NCBI RefSeq assembly: GCF_037911585.1
Contig: NZ_JBAJNS010000001.1
Location: 5,305,001-5,369,000 of the forward strand
DNA from: Streptomyces sp. GSL17-111
Lineage (GTDB): Bacteria; Actinomycetota; Actinomycetes; Streptomycetales; Streptomycetaceae
Direction of reading: 5' to 3'
DNA: 64,000 nucleotides
Positions 31,768 through 40,830 of the stretch are shown in pieces (the stretch's first letter is position 1; each line of letters starts with the position of its first letter). A program made the position numbers and the translations under genes. The notes beneath the pieces are model-generated. The model was not told the DNA's origin, searched no databases, and was given only the letters and a program-made list of their open reading frames with translations.

Positions 31768-32511
31768 GTGGCTGCAACCCTTCAGGGCGCGACCCCCGTC
31801 CCCCCGGACGCCCCGGTGTCCGTCGTCGTCGCGATCGACGGCCCCTCCGGTACGGGCAAGTCCAGCACCTCCAAGGCGGTCGCCGCGAAGCTGGGGCTCA
31901 GCTACCTGGACACCGGCGCGCAGTACCGGGCCATCACCTGGTGGATGCTGACCAACGGCATCGACGTGAACGACGCCGACGCGGTGGCCGCGGCCTCGGG
32001 CAAGCCGGCGATCGTCTCGGGCACCGACCCGTCCGCCCCCACCATCACCGCCGACGGCGCCGACGCCTCCGGGCCCATCCGCACCCCCGAGGTGACCGCC
32101 GCCGTCAGCGCGGTCAGCGCCGTCCCGGAGGTCCGGGCCGCGATCACCGCGCTGCAGCGCGACATCGCCGCCGAGGCGGCCCGCACGACGGCCGGGATCG
32201 TCGTGGAGGGCCGGGACATCGGCACCACCGTCCTCCCCGACGCGGACCTGAAGATCTTCCTCACCGCCTCGCCCGAGGCCCGTGCCGCCCGACGCGGCGG
32301 CGAACTGAAGGCCCGTCCCGGCGACGCGGGGGTGGACCTGGACGCGACGCGCGAGGCGCTGCTGCGCCGGGACGCCGCCGACTCCAGCCGCAAGACCTCC
32401 CCGTTGGCCAAGGCGGGGGACGCCGTCGAGGTGGACACCACCGACCTGACCCTGGAGCAGGTCATCGAATGCGTGGTGACCCTCATCGAAGAGAAGCAGC
32501 GCACGGCGTGA
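31768..32511 (+). CDS. cmk: Cytidylate kinase
   Basis: This 247-residue enzyme phosphorylates CMP and dCMP with ATP. The P-loop is VVAIDGPSGTGKSST and the NMP-binding part has VEGRDIGTTVLPDADLK. The GTG at 31768 is preferred because GTG is far commoner than TTG; the TTG at 31762 lies nearer GAAAGG and is an alternative. The next gene overlaps by GTGA. The order cmk-plsC-der is conserved in actinobacteria. Confidence 0.94.
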   Translation: MAATLQGATPVPPDAPVSVVVAIDGPSGTGKSSTSKAVAAKLGLSYLDTGAQYRAITWWMLTNGIDVNDADAVAAASGKPAIVSGTDPSAPTITADGADASGPIRTPEVTAAVSAVSAVPEVRAAITALQRDIAAEAARTTAGIVVEGRDIGTTVLPDADLKIFLTASPEARAARRGGELKARPGDAGVDLDATREALLRRDAADSSRKTSPLAKAGDAVEVDTTDLTLEQVIECVVTLIEEKQRTA

Positions 32512-33164
32512 GCGCAACGAGCACCCGGCTGCCGAGCGCCCGTGGCGCGGCGGCCGGCCGCCGCATCGGCATCGGCCTGATGAACGGCCTGTGGCGCCCG
32601 CGGGTGCTCGGTGCCTGGCGGATACCCGCGAGCGGCCCGGTCATCCTGGCCGTCAACCACGCGCACAACATCGACGGGCCGATGCTGATGGGCACCTGCC
32701 CCCGGCCGGTGCACTTCCTGATCAAGCGGGAGGCGTACGTCGGTCCGCTGGGCCGGTTCCTGGACGCCATCGGCCAGGTGCCCGTCGACCGTTCCACCGC
32801 CGACCGGGCGGCCGTCACAGCGGCGCTCGGCGTGCTGGAGCGCGGCGGCGTGCTGGGCATCTTCCCCGAGGGCAGCCGGGGGGCCGGTGACTTCGCCGCG
32901 CTCCGCGCGGGCCTGGCCTACTTCGCGGTGCGCTCGGGCGCTCCCGTGGTCCCCGTCGCCGTGCTCGGCAGCTCCGGCCGCCGCAGCCGCGTGATACCGG
33001 CGCTGCCGCCGCTGCGCACGCGCGTGGACGTCGTCTTCGGCGACCCGTGCTCCGTGGGCGGCGGCGGACGTCGCACCCGTACGGTCATGGACGAGGCCAC
33101 CGGGCGGCTCCAGGAGCGGCTGACCGACCATCTCGCCGCGGCGCGGCGGCTCACCGGCCGCTGA
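32508..33164 (+). CDS. 1-acyl-glycerol-3-phosphate acyltransferase-like (PlsC family)
   Basis: This 218-residue membrane-associated enzyme has acyltransferase motifs NHAHNIDGP (NHX4D, about residue 46) and FPEGSRG (about residue 122). It probably acylates a glycerophospholipid or related acceptor. The GTG start overlaps the cmk stop. The exact substrate is not established for this neighbourhood copy. Confidence 0.88.
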   Translation: MSATSTRLPSARGAAAGRRIGIGLMNGLWRPRVLGAWRIPASGPVILAVNHAHNIDGPMLMGTCPRPVHFLIKREAYVGPLGRFLDAIGQVPVDRSTADRAAVTAALGVLERGGVLGIFPEGSRGAGDFAALRAGLAYFAVRSGAPVVPVAVLGSSGRRSRVIPALPPLRTRVDVVFGDPCSVGGGGRRTRTVMDEATGRLQERLTDHLAAARRLTGR

Positions 33165-33229
33165 GCCCACCCCGGCCGGGCCGCGCGCCCGGCCCCGCAA
33201 GCCCTTTCAGCGAAGCAAGGACAGGACCG

Positions 33230-34696
33230 ATGAACGACCAGATCAACTCCGGCGACGAGCACGGGCACGGTGAGCTCGGCGACGCCGAGTACGCGGAGTT
33301 CATGCAGCTTGCCACGCAGGAGGGCTTCGACGCCGAGGACGTCGAGGGCGCCCTGGAGGAGGCCGGTCACGGCCCCCTGCCGGTGCTCGCCGTCGTCGGC
33401 CGCCCCAATGTCGGCAAGTCGACGCTGGTGAACCGCATCCTCGGCCGTCGCGAGGCCGTCGTCGAGGACCGTCCCGGCGTCACCCGGGACCGCGTGACCT
33501 ACGAGGCCGAGTGGGCCGGACGCCGCTTCAAGGTGGTGGACACCGGTGGCTGGGAGCAGGACGTGCTGGGCATCGACGCCTCCGTCGCCGCCCAGGCCGA
33601 GTTCGCCATCGAGGCCGCGGACGCCGTCGTGTTCGTCGTCGACGCCGCCGTGGGGGCCACGGACACCGACGAGGCCGTCGTGAAGCTCCTGCGCCGCGCG
33701 GGCAAGCCCGTGGTGCTGTGCGCCAACAAGGTCGACGGCCCCTCCGGCGAGGCGGACGCGGCCATGCTGTGGTCGCTCGGGCTCGGCGAGCCGCACCCCG
33801 TCTCCGCGCTGCACGGCCGGGGCACGGGCGACATGCTCGACGAGGTGCTGAAGGTCCTGCCCGAGGCGCCGGCCCAGACGTTCGGCACGGCGCTCGGCGG
33901 GCCCCGCCGCGTCGCCCTCATCGGGCGGCCCAACGTCGGCAAGTCCTCGTTGCTGAACAAGACGGCGGGGGAGGAGCGGGTCGTCGTCAACGAGGTGGCC
34001 GGCACCACCCGCGACCCGGTCGACGAGCTGATCGAACTCGGCGGGAAGACCTGGAAGTTCGTGGACACCGCCGGTATCCGCCGCCGGGTCCACCTCACCG
34101 AGGGCGCCGACTACTACGCCTCGCTGCGGACGGCCGCCGCGCTGGAGAAGGCGGAGGTCGCCGTCGTCCTGATCGACGTCAGCGAGTCCATCAGCGTCCA
34201 GGACCTGCGCATCATCACCATGGCGGTGGAGGCCGGCCGGGCGCTGGTGCTGGCCTACAACAAGTGGGACACGCTCGACGACGAACGCCGCTTCTACCTG
34301 GAGCGGGAGATCGAGCGCGACCTCGTGCAGGTCCAGTGGGCCCCCCGCGTCAACATCTCGGCCCGCACCGGGCGCCACGTGGAGAAGCTGGTGCCCGCCA
34401 TCGAGACGGCGCTGGAGGGCTGGGAGACGCGCGTCCCCACCGGTCGGCTGAACGCCTTCCTGGGGGAGATCGTGGCCGCGCATCCGCACCCGGTGCGCGG
34501 CGGCAAGCAGCCGCGCATCCTCTTCGGCACCCAGGCGGGCACCCGGCCGCCGCGCTTCGTGCTCTTCGCCTCGGGCTTCCTGGAGGCGGGGTACCGGCGA
34601 TTCATCGAGCGACGCCTGCGGGAGGAGTTCGGCTTCACGGGGACGCCGCTGCACCTCTCGGTGCGGGTGCGGGAGAAGCGCAAGAAGCGCAAGTGA
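33230..34696 (+). CDS. der: Ribosome-biogenesis GTPase Der (EngA)
   Basis: This 488-residue protein has two GTPase domains, each with a P-loop GRPNVGKS (about residues 58 and 232), and a C-terminal KH-like domain. It works in 50S assembly. The first 50 residues are an acidic extension typical of actinobacteria. The start has an AGGA sequence nearby. A very strong hairpin follows. Confidence 0.96.
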   Translation: MNDQINSGDEHGHGELGDAEYAEFMQLATQEGFDAEDVEGALEEAGHGPLPVLAVVGRPNVGKSTLVNRILGRREAVVEDRPGVTRDRVTYEAEWAGRRFKVVDTGGWEQDVLGIDASVAAQAEFAIEAADAVVFVVDAAVGATDTDEAVVKLLRRAGKPVVLCANKVDGPSGEADAAMLWSLGLGEPHPVSALHGRGTGDMLDEVLKVLPEAPAQTFGTALGGPRRVALIGRPNVGKSSLLNKTAGEERVVVNEVAGTTRDPVDELIELGGKTWKFVDTAGIRRRVHLTEGADYYASLRTAAALEKAEVAVVLIDVSESISVQDLRIITMAVEAGRALVLAYNKWDTLDDERRFYLEREIERDLVQVQWAPRVNISARTGRHVEKLVPAIETALEGWETRVPTGRLNAFLGEIVAAHPHPVRGGKQPRILFGTQAGTRPPRFVLFASGFLEAGYRRFIERRLREEFGFTGTPLHLSVRVREKRKKRK

Positions 34697-34714
34697 GCCC
34701 GGCCCCGCACCGGC

Positions 34715-34772
34715 GTGACGAAGGCGGCGGGCCCGCACCGTGACCCCGGTGCGGGCCCGCCGCCTTCGTCAC
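34715..34772. terminator. Bidirectional terminator with a perfect 25-bp stem
   Basis: Bases 34715-34739 pair perfectly with 34748-34772 around an 8-base loop. The right arm touches the stop codon of the convergent gene at 34769, so it probably ends both transcripts. Confidence 0.85.
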
Positions 34773-35104
34773 CTCCCGACCGGGCTTCCGGTGCCGGGCG
34801 GCAGGGCGGCCGGCACCGTGGCCCGGTGCGCTCCGTGCCGCCGGCCGTAGGACACCGGGGCGAACCCGGTGCCGTACCCGGAGGCGAACCCGCCGAACGC
34901 CAGGTCGTCCTCGCCCGACCGGTCCCCGGGCAGGGCCCGGAAGAGCCGGCGGTACTCCGCGTACAGCGCGTCGAAGATCGGCGTGGCGGACCGGGCGGAC
35001 CGGGCGGACCGGTCGGCCGCCGGTTCGTGCGGCGGCCGCATGGCGGGGATCGAGCCGTGGTCGGCGTGCGAGTGGCGGGCGCGGTGAGGTTCGTAGGAGT
35101 GCAC
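34769..35104 (-). CDS. Conserved hypothetical protein
   Basis: This 111-residue protein begins MHSYEPHRARHSHADHGSI and has a central helical segment FDALYAEYRRLFRALPGDR and a His/Arg/Gly-rich end. No known domain is recognised and no signal peptide is visible. The GTG at 35104 has GGGAGG very close, so ATG 35041 (21 codons in) is an alternative. The gene lies downstream of the unrecognised gene at 35161 on the same strand. Related short proteins are found in Streptomyces; the function is unknown. Confidence 0.65.
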   Translation of the reverse strand: MHSYEPHRARHSHADHGSIPAMRPPHEPAADRSARSARSATPIFDALYAEYRRLFRALPGDRSGEDDLAFGGFASGYGTGFAPVSYGRRHGAHRATVPAALPPGTGSPVGR

Positions 35105-35160
35105 GCCCTCCCAACGACGGCGCGGCCCCGCTGGATGCGGGGCCGGGCGGGGGAATCGGA

Positions 35161-35967
35161 TCAGGTGCCCGCGAGCGGCATGGTGGCGGCGACGAGGACG
35201 CCCCGGCCCGCGGCCTGGTCCAGCGCGTCGCGCATCAGGTCCTCGCGCGGCTGCTGGCCGATGGAGCCGGCCGGAGCGGCGTACACGACGACCGAGTTGG
35301 ACTTGTTCGCCGTGCTTCGCCACTCGTCGGTCACCGGCAGCGGCTGGTGCGCCTGCCACCACGAGGTGGGCTGCCGGCCCTCCTCGGCGGGCTGGAGGAC
35401 GGCGTGCAGCTTGCCCATGGCCATGAGCACCGACCAACCGGGCAGCTGGGCGGGCTTCTTGCCCATGTCGGTGACCGGCATGAACCCGGCCTCGATGAGC
35501 AGGGGCAGGAACTCGTCGCCCCCGCCGGTCGTCCCGGGCCGGGCGATGGGTCCGGTGGGCTCCACGACGATCGCCGGGTGCAGCTGGTCCCCGATGAGGA
35601 CCTGACCGCAGGTCACCCCGAGGACGGCCTGCCGGTCGTCGGCCGGGGCCGCACCGGCGGCGCCGCCGGCCTCCGCCGGTGAGGACCCGGCGGCCTCACC
35701 GGAGATGGTGCGTACGGCGCTCTGGATCTGCTCCTCGGAGACCTTCACGATCTGCGACGGGACGCAGCCGGCGTGGGCGAAGGCCAGCACGGCCGTCTCG
35801 CTGCCGACGAACAGCACGGTGCTGGTGCGTTCCTCGGTGCTTCCGGGCGTGCGGCAGGAGGTGCAGTCGAAGCGGTCGGGCACGGTCTCGCCGGCGAGCA
35901 GCTTGGCGGCTTCGGCGTCGCCGATCTCGGCACGGACCTCGTCACTGACATCGAGCATGGGGGACAC
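35161..35967 (-). CDS. Unrecognised cytosolic protein, Streptomyces-type
   Basis: This 268-residue protein has no signal peptide and no domain that I recognise. It contains a short Cys pair in DCTSCRTPG (about residues 33-41), then HAGC further on, and a Trp-rich stretch GWSVLMAMGKLHAVLQP. The GTG at 35967 follows AGGAG at 7 bases. It ends 57 bases before the start of the smaller hypothetical gene, with which it may be co-transcribed. The Cys and His residues could bind a metal, but this is speculation. Confidence 0.7.
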   Translation of the reverse strand: MSPMLDVSDEVRAEIGDAEAAKLLAGETVPDRFDCTSCRTPGSTEERTSTVLFVGSETAVLAFAHAGCVPSQIVKVSEEQIQSAVRTISGEAAGSSPAEAGGAAGAAPADDRQAVLGVTCGQVLIGDQLHPAIVVEPTGPIARPGTTGGGDEFLPLLIEAGFMPVTDMGKKPAQLPGWSVLMAMGKLHAVLQPAEEGRQPTSWWQAHQPLPVTDEWRSTANKSNSVVVYAAPAGSIGQQPREDLMRDALDQAAGRGVLVAATMPLAGT

Positions 35968-36483
35968 AAGAGGCTCCTGGCGTTCGGTACTGGTTCGCCT
36001 GGACAACGGATGATCTGTGGTCACAGTCACGCAACTGGCGGTGGTGTGTCCCCCGTGCGGATGCGGTTGGTGAACAGAACGTCGAAAACGGTCACGGAAA
36101 GTCAAACAACGCACAGATGACGGAAGTTGTGGTGGTGAGGTGCGTCACCGGGCGGTAGTCCGCGAATCGTGCATAAGTGCTCATTTCATCACAGAATGCC
36201 GCGTCGAAACCCTTGAGTTACCGGTAGTAACATCCAACTGACCTGCGTGAAGGGCCCGTTGTTTGTGTCCGGCCGCCGCCGGTCCCTAGATTCGGCGCCC
36301 GGTGCAGAGAGCACTCCCCGGGGCAGTCCGCCGCCCCGCGTCCACCCCGGCGCCTTCCGCGCCGGACGGACGCGCACGCACGACGCAGTACCACCGGCGG
36401 ACGGCCGTCCGGCCCGAGGGCGCACAAGGTGCCCGGGGGCCGGCCCGGCACGGGGGCCCCGGGGCGTTCGAGAGGGATGAGAT
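35968..36483. other. Divergent intergenic region upstream of the Rpf-like gene
   Basis: This 516-base region has a likely Rpf promoter (36263-36292) and then about 185 bases of leader up to the start codon. I looked for the c-di-AMP (ydaO) riboswitch known upstream of Streptomyces rpfA and did not find its conserved core. Short open frames here are GC-driven and lack ribosome-binding sites. Confidence 0.6.
36263..36292 (+). promoter_or_regulatory. Candidate promoter of the Rpf/LysM gene
   Basis: TTGTGT (36263-36268), 18 bases, TAGATT (36287-36292) fits a Streptomyces vegetative promoter. It implies a 5' leader of about 185 bases. Confidence 0.45.
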
Positions 36484-37146
36484 TTGTCCATTCGTCGCGG
36501 TAAGGCAGCACGTGCGGGCGCGGTCTCGCTGACCATCCTGGCCCCCCTGGCGCTGCTCACCTTGACGGCCGGCCCCGCCACGGCGGCGGACGGTGGCACC
36601 TGGGACCGCCTCGCGCAGTGTGAAAGCGGTGGTGACTGGCAGATCAACACGGGCAACGGGTACTACGGCGGGCTGCAGTTCTCCGCCTCCACCTGGGCCG
36701 CCTACGGTGGCACGGCCTACGCGGCCACCGCCGACCGGGCCGGCCGCGCCCAGCAGATCGAGATCGCCGAGAAGGTCCAGGCCGCACAGGGCTGGGGGGC
36801 GTGGCCCGCCTGCTCCGCGAAGCTCGGCCTCCACGGCAGCCCGACGCGGTCGGCGCCCTCCACGCAGCCGGCCCCGTCGGCCCCGAAGCCCGACGCGGCG
36901 CCGGAGTCGGCCCCGCAGAAGCCGACCGCGCCGTCGGCCGACGACGCGCCCGCCCAGGAGCGTCCGGACCGGCCGCGCGCGGACCGAGGTCACCCGCGGG
37001 CCAACTACACGGTGAGGTCCGGCGACACGCTCAGCCGGATCGCCGCCGCGCACGGCGTGGACTGGCGCGAGATCCACGAGACCAACGCCGACGTCATCGG
37101 TGACGACCCGGACCTGATCCTTCCGGGACAGCGGCTGAAGGTCTGA
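36484..37146 (+). CDS. Secreted resuscitation-promoting-factor-like protein with LysM
   Basis: This 220-residue exported protein has a Sec signal (cleavage near ATAADG), an Rpf domain with the catalytic Glu in WDRLAQCESGGDW, a Pro/Ala linker and a C-terminal LysM domain (YTVRSGDTLSRIAAAHGV). Rpf enzymes cleave peptidoglycan glycan strands, and LysM keeps them at the wall. The start is TTG at 36484 after GAGGGA. It resembles the Rpf-LysM design of RpfA, but the locus differs. Confidence 0.92.
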   Translation: MSIRRGKAARAGAVSLTILAPLALLTLTAGPATAADGGTWDRLAQCESGGDWQINTGNGYYGGLQFSASTWAAYGGTAYAATADRAGRAQQIEIAEKVQAAQGWGAWPACSAKLGLHGSPTRSAPSTQPAPSAPKPDAAPESAPQKPTAPSADDAPAQERPDRPRADRGHPRANYTVRSGDTLSRIAAAHGVDWREIHETNADVIGDDPDLILPGQRLKV

Positions 37147-37161
37147 CGCCGCAAGGCCCCC

Positions 37162-37236
37162 CGCCCGCCCCGCCCGGCACCTCCGGCGCGGGGCGGGCGC
37201 ACGCCCGGCTCCGCTCCGGCGCCGCCGGGCGCCGGA
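37162..37236 (+). terminator. Tandem hairpins after the Rpf gene
   Basis: A first 11-bp stem (37162-37172 with 37189-37199) is followed by a second GC stem of CGCTCCGGCG with CGCCGGAGCG. Together they are likely the terminator of the Rpf gene. Confidence 0.6.
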
Positions 37237-37436
37237 GCGGGCGCGGCCAAGAAATCACGTGACGAAACCAACCTGACGGGCCGTATCCCGGTCTTACAGG
37301 ACGTAAGGCGGGGGGCCGCCAGCCGGCGGTGGCCCCCCGCGCCCACGCACCGAACCCGGGGACCCATGCACCGAACCACCCTCCCGCCAGGCGGGCACGG
37401 CGCCGACGGCGCCCGGCCGACGGGAGAGCGCAGCAC

Positions 37437-38279
37437 ATGATGACGGCGGCGGAGTTCTCGCCCGAGCGGGTCCGGGCCCGGGCCCACTGCACGGCCGACG
37501 CGGCCGGGGGACTGACGTTCGACGTGGTCCGGCCCGACCACGACGAGGAGCGCTGGGACGCCGGGCTGCTGCTGTGCCGACGCACGCCGGGCTTCGGGGG
37601 TGCGGCCGAAGAGGTCCGCCTTCCGCTCGTCCCCACCGCCTCCGGCGTGCTGCGGGCGGCTCTGCCGAGCACCATGACGCTGACCGAGGGCGTGTGGAAC
37701 GCCTACTTCACCGTCGGTGACGGCGGGCGCGTCCGCCTCCTCCCGGGCACCCACGACCTGCGTTCCCTGGTGGACCGGGTGCCCCGGTCCGGGCGGACCT
37801 GGCTCGGCGTGCGCATCCCCTACACCACGCAGCGGGGCAACCTCGCGCTCCGCGCCTGGCAGCGCTGGCCGCACGCCGAGGTGACCGACCCACTCGTCGT
37901 GGACGGCGCCCTGGCCCTGCGCGGACGCCTCTACGGCGCGGAACTGGGGGAGCGGGCCCGCCTGGAGGCCGTGCCCCGGGGGCGTCGGCGCGCCCTCGCC
38001 ACCGCCGGGGCCCGGGCCGACGGGGCCGGCTTCCTCGCCGTCCTGCCGCTCGCCGGGCTGCGTCCGCCACCGGGCGACGGGTACGAGCTGTGGTTGCGCC
38101 CCGCGCCGGACGCCCCCCGGGTCCGCGTCGCCCGCATCCTGGACGACGTCGCCGACAAGCAGCACCGGCTGCGTCATCCGGCGGTCCCCCTGGCCGACGG
38201 GCGGTTCCGGGCGCGCCTCGGGTACACGGGCGCGAACGACCTGCTGCTGTGCGTCGAGGAGGAGCACCCCACCCGCTGA
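37437..38279 (+). CDS. Unrecognised protein, β-rich
   Basis: This 280-residue protein has no signal peptide. It consists of alternating short β-strand segments (for example VWNAYFTVGDGGRVRLLPG and VDGALALRGRLYGAELGE) that look like Ig-like or CBM-like β-sandwich domains. Relatives are sometimes labelled 'transferase' without support. ATG 37437 (or 37440) has GGGAGAG upstream. It lies 55 bases before the WYL regulator on the same strand. Confidence 0.7.
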   Translation: MMTAAEFSPERVRARAHCTADAAGGLTFDVVRPDHDEERWDAGLLLCRRTPGFGGAAEEVRLPLVPTASGVLRAALPSTMTLTEGVWNAYFTVGDGGRVRLLPGTHDLRSLVDRVPRSGRTWLGVRIPYTTQRGNLALRAWQRWPHAEVTDPLVVDGALALRGRLYGAELGERARLEAVPRGRRRALATAGARADGAGFLAVLPLAGLRPPPGDGYELWLRPAPDAPRVRVARILDDVADKQHRLRHPAVPLADGRFRARLGYTGANDLLLCVEEEHPTR

Positions 38280-38334
38280 GACGCCCGCCGATCGAGGACG
38301 GGGGCTGTCCGCGAGCGGTGGCAGACTCGCCTCC

Positions 38335-39327
38335 ATGATCGAGACCTCGGCACGGCTGCTGCGTCTGCTCTCGCTGCTTCAGGCCCAGCGGGAGTGGTCG
38401 GGTACGGATCTCGCCGAGCGGCTGGGCGTCAGCGCGCGGACGGTGCGGCGCGACGTCGACCGGCTGCGCGGCCTGGGCTACCCCGTGCACTCCACGACCG
38501 GGACCGCCGGGGGCTACCGGCTCGGGGCGGGGGCCCGGCTGCCCCCGCTGCTGCTGGACGACGAGGAGGCCGTGGCCGTGGCCGTCGGCCTGCGGAACGC
38601 CGTGGGTACCGGCGTCCAGGGCATCGACGAGTCCTCCGCCCGTGCCCTGGCCAAGTTGGAGCAGGTCCTGCCGCACCGGCTGCGCCGCCGGGTCGGTGCG
38701 CTCACGGCGTACACCGTGCCCCTGCGCCACGGCGAGCGGTCCGAGGCGGAGGGCGTGGACGGCGAGACGCTGAGCGAGCTGGCCCAGGCCTGCCGCGACC
38801 TGCTGCGGACCCGGTTCGACTACCGGGGCCACGACGGCACCCGCACGCGCCGGGTCGTCGAACCCCACCGACTGGTGAGCAGCTACCGGCGCTGGTATCT
38901 GGTGGCGTGGGACGCGGACCGGGAGGACTGGCGGACGTTCCGCGTCGACCGGATGGAGCTCACGCCTCCGCACGGGCCGCGTTGCGCGCCGCGCACGCCC
39001 CCCGCCGAGAACCTGGCGGCCTACGTCGCGGAGGGCGTCTCCACCCGTGTCTACGCCGAGCAGGCCACCGTGCTCCTCCACCTGCCCGTCGAGCAGGCCG
39101 CGCAGCGGATCACCCCGGCCTCCGGCACGCTGGAGGCGGTGGACGGCGACCGCTGCCTGCTGCGCGCCGGGGCGCGCTCGCTGGACGTTCTGGCGGTGCA
39201 CCTGCTCATGCTGGGCGTCGACTTCGAGGTGCGGGAACCTGCCGAGCTCACCGGTCACATCATCGCCTTGCGGGACCGGTTGCAGCGTGCCGTGAAAAGG
39301 TCCGAATCTGACGGAGACCCGTCGTAG
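38335..39327 (+). CDS. WYL-domain transcriptional regulator (YafY/DeoR-like)
   Basis: This 330-residue protein has an N-terminal winged helix (LAERLGVSARTVRRDVDRLRGLG, about residues 24-46) and a central WYL-type domain (SSYRRWYLVAWDADREDW, about residue 180), with a WCX-like C-terminal part. WYL domains sense nucleic acids or small ligands in various regulators. Its target is unknown. Confidence 0.9.
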   Translation: MIETSARLLRLLSLLQAQREWSGTDLAERLGVSARTVRRDVDRLRGLGYPVHSTTGTAGGYRLGAGARLPPLLLDDEEAVAVAVGLRNAVGTGVQGIDESSARALAKLEQVLPHRLRRRVGALTAYTVPLRHGERSEAEGVDGETLSELAQACRDLLRTRFDYRGHDGTRTRRVVEPHRLVSSYRRWYLVAWDADREDWRTFRVDRMELTPPHGPRCAPRTPPAENLAAYVAEGVSTRVYAEQATVLLHLPVEQAAQRITPASGTLEAVDGDRCLLRAGARSLDVLAVHLLMLGVDFEVREPAELTGHIIALRDRLQRAVKRSESDGDPS

Positions 39328-39537
39328 GAAGAGCTCGGCGATGACGTTTTTCGCGCGAGTGGAGCGCGAATAGCGGGGCGCGGTCGCGAGGAATTCCCGC
39401 GGCCGGAAATACCGCGGAACCGGGTGGACGCCCCGCCGCCGAACGGGGGAACGACTGTGACCGGAGCGTGACACCGCACGGACGCCGCCGCGACCTCCGG
39501 GTGCCCCTCGGAGGTCCTGCGGCGTACGGTGGCCGGC

Positions 39538-39753
39538 ATGGCTGAGATACCGATCGACAGCGCAGAGCCGGACGACGACCCGGAGAGCTACGCCGGGATG
39601 CCGGTCCGGGCGGCCGAGGAGCTGGCGCGGTCCCGTGGCTGGAGCACGGTGCGCGTGCTGCCCCCCGACGCCGTGATCACCATGGAGTACCTGGCCGGGC
39701 GGCTGAACTTCGCCGCCGAGGACGACACGGTCCTGCGGAGCTGGAAGGGCTGA
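39538..39753 (+). CDS. Small I78-type peptidase inhibitor family protein
   Basis: This 71-residue protein resembles the I78 family of small serine protease inhibitors: a helix (PVRAAEELARSRGW) followed by strands VRVLPPDAVITMEYLAGRLNF, where the RLN segment is characteristic. No signal peptide is seen. ATG 39538 is used. About 210 bases upstream contain no gene. Confidence 0.75.
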   Translation: MAEIPIDSAEPDDDPESYAGMPVRAAEELARSRGWSTVRVLPPDAVITMEYLAGRLNFAAEDDTVLRSWKG

Positions 39754-39762
39754 CGGGGGCGC

Positions 39763-39791
39763 GCAGGCGTTCGGCCCCGCCGGACGCCTGC
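39763..39791. terminator. Bidirectional hairpin between the I78 gene and PAP2 gene
   Basis: A 12-bp stem with one G-T pair (39763-39774 with 39780-39791) and a 5-base loop lies between convergent genes. Confidence 0.65.
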
Positions 39792-39825
39792 CTCCCCGGG
39801 CCGGTCAGCGGTCGGCCGACAGCGG

Positions 39826-40830
39826 TCAGCCGCGTGGCCCGAGCGGTGCCGCGCGGTTCGCGGGCCGTTCAGCGGCCTGCCGGCGTCCCCCGGTGGGGGC
39901 CACCGGGGCGCGCTCCGGCCGGACGGCGTGCGGACGGCCCGGTGGGCCGCCGTGCGCGGCGTACGCGGTGCGGACGTGCCGGACCGGTGGGCCCGGCGGC
40001 TTCCCGGCGCTCCGGGCACCGGCCGTGCGCCGCTCGGCCGCGGCCGAGGGGAACGCCGTTCCGGCCGCGGGCACCACCCCCGCGACGACCAGCCGTCCGG
40101 CCGCCCGCAGCCGTCTCCAGTAGGCCAGTGCGTGCTCCTCGACGCGGGCCGCCAGCGGCTCGCACCACGGCAGGGCCAGCAGGATCAGCAGCCCCGCCGC
40201 CCAGCCGAGCAGGACGTCGCTGACCCAGTGCGTACCGAGGTAGACGGTCGTGGCGCCCACCCCGAGCGCGAAGACGGCGGCGACGACGGACAACCGCCGC
40301 CTGGCGACCTCGGTGCTGGCCAGATAGGCGAGGATGCCCCAGGTCACGACGGCGTTGGCGGTGTGGCCGGAAGGAAATATATCGCCGGTCAGCCACATCT
40401 CGTTGGAGCCGATCGTCGTCGCGTAGTGCGGGCCCTCCCGGGCCATGCCGAGCTTCGCCGCCCCCACGGTGACGTTCAGCAGCAGCAGCGCGGCCCCCAG
40501 CATGAGCAGGGGGCGCAGGGTGCGCTGCCGCCACGAGCGCCAGCCGAGCCACGCGGCGACGAGCACTGCGGTGGGCCCGCGCTGCCCCAGCACCACGAAG
40601 TAGTCCAGGAAGGGGTGCAGCTCCGGCCACTGCTTGTACGGCCGGAACAGCATCAGCTGCCAGTCCAGCCGCACCAGGTAGGTCGTCTGGACGACGGCCG
40701 CCACGACGGCCGCGTAGAACGCCAGCGTCACGGCGAAGAGCGACTTGCGGGTGACGCTCATCCCCGGGGCCGGGTCGGGCGGCCGCGTGGGCTCCTGTTC
40801 CAGGCGGGCGAAGATTCGGTCGGTACGCAC
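39826..40830 (-). CDS. PAP2-family phosphatase
   Basis: This 334-residue membrane protein has several hydrophobic segments, then the PAP2 motifs: a Lys/Arg-containing first motif (KLGMAREGPHY), the PSGHT segment in IFPSGHTANA, and the third motif with His and Asp in GTHWVSDVLLG. It probably removes phosphate from a lipid such as undecaprenyl or phosphatidate phosphate. A Pro/Arg-rich tail of about 90 residues ends the protein. GTG 40830 is chosen; it lacks a clear ribosome-binding site and ATG 40761 (MSVTRK) is an alternative. Confidence 0.86.
   Translation of the reverse strand: MRTDRIFARLEQEPTRPPDPAPGMSVTRKSLFAVTLAFYAAVVAAVVQTTYLVRLDWQLMLFRPYKQWPELHPFLDYFVVLGQRGPTAVLVAAWLGWRSWRQRTLRPLLMLGAALLLLNVTVGAAKLGMAREGPHYATTIGSNEMWLTGDIFPSGHTANAVVTWGILAYLASTEVARRRLSVVAAVFALGVGATTVYLGTHWVSDVLLGWAAGLLILLALPWCEPLAARVEEHALAYWRRLRAAGRLVVAGVVPAAGTAFPSAAAERRTAGARSAGKPPGPPVRHVRTAYAAHGGPPGRPHAVRPERAPVAPTGGRRQAAERPANRAAPLGPRG

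Noticed and set aside
36100..36483. Possible c-di-AMP (ydaO) riboswitch before the Rpf gene
   Set aside because: The conserved core of the ydaO motif is not visible by eye; a covariance search is needed before calling it.
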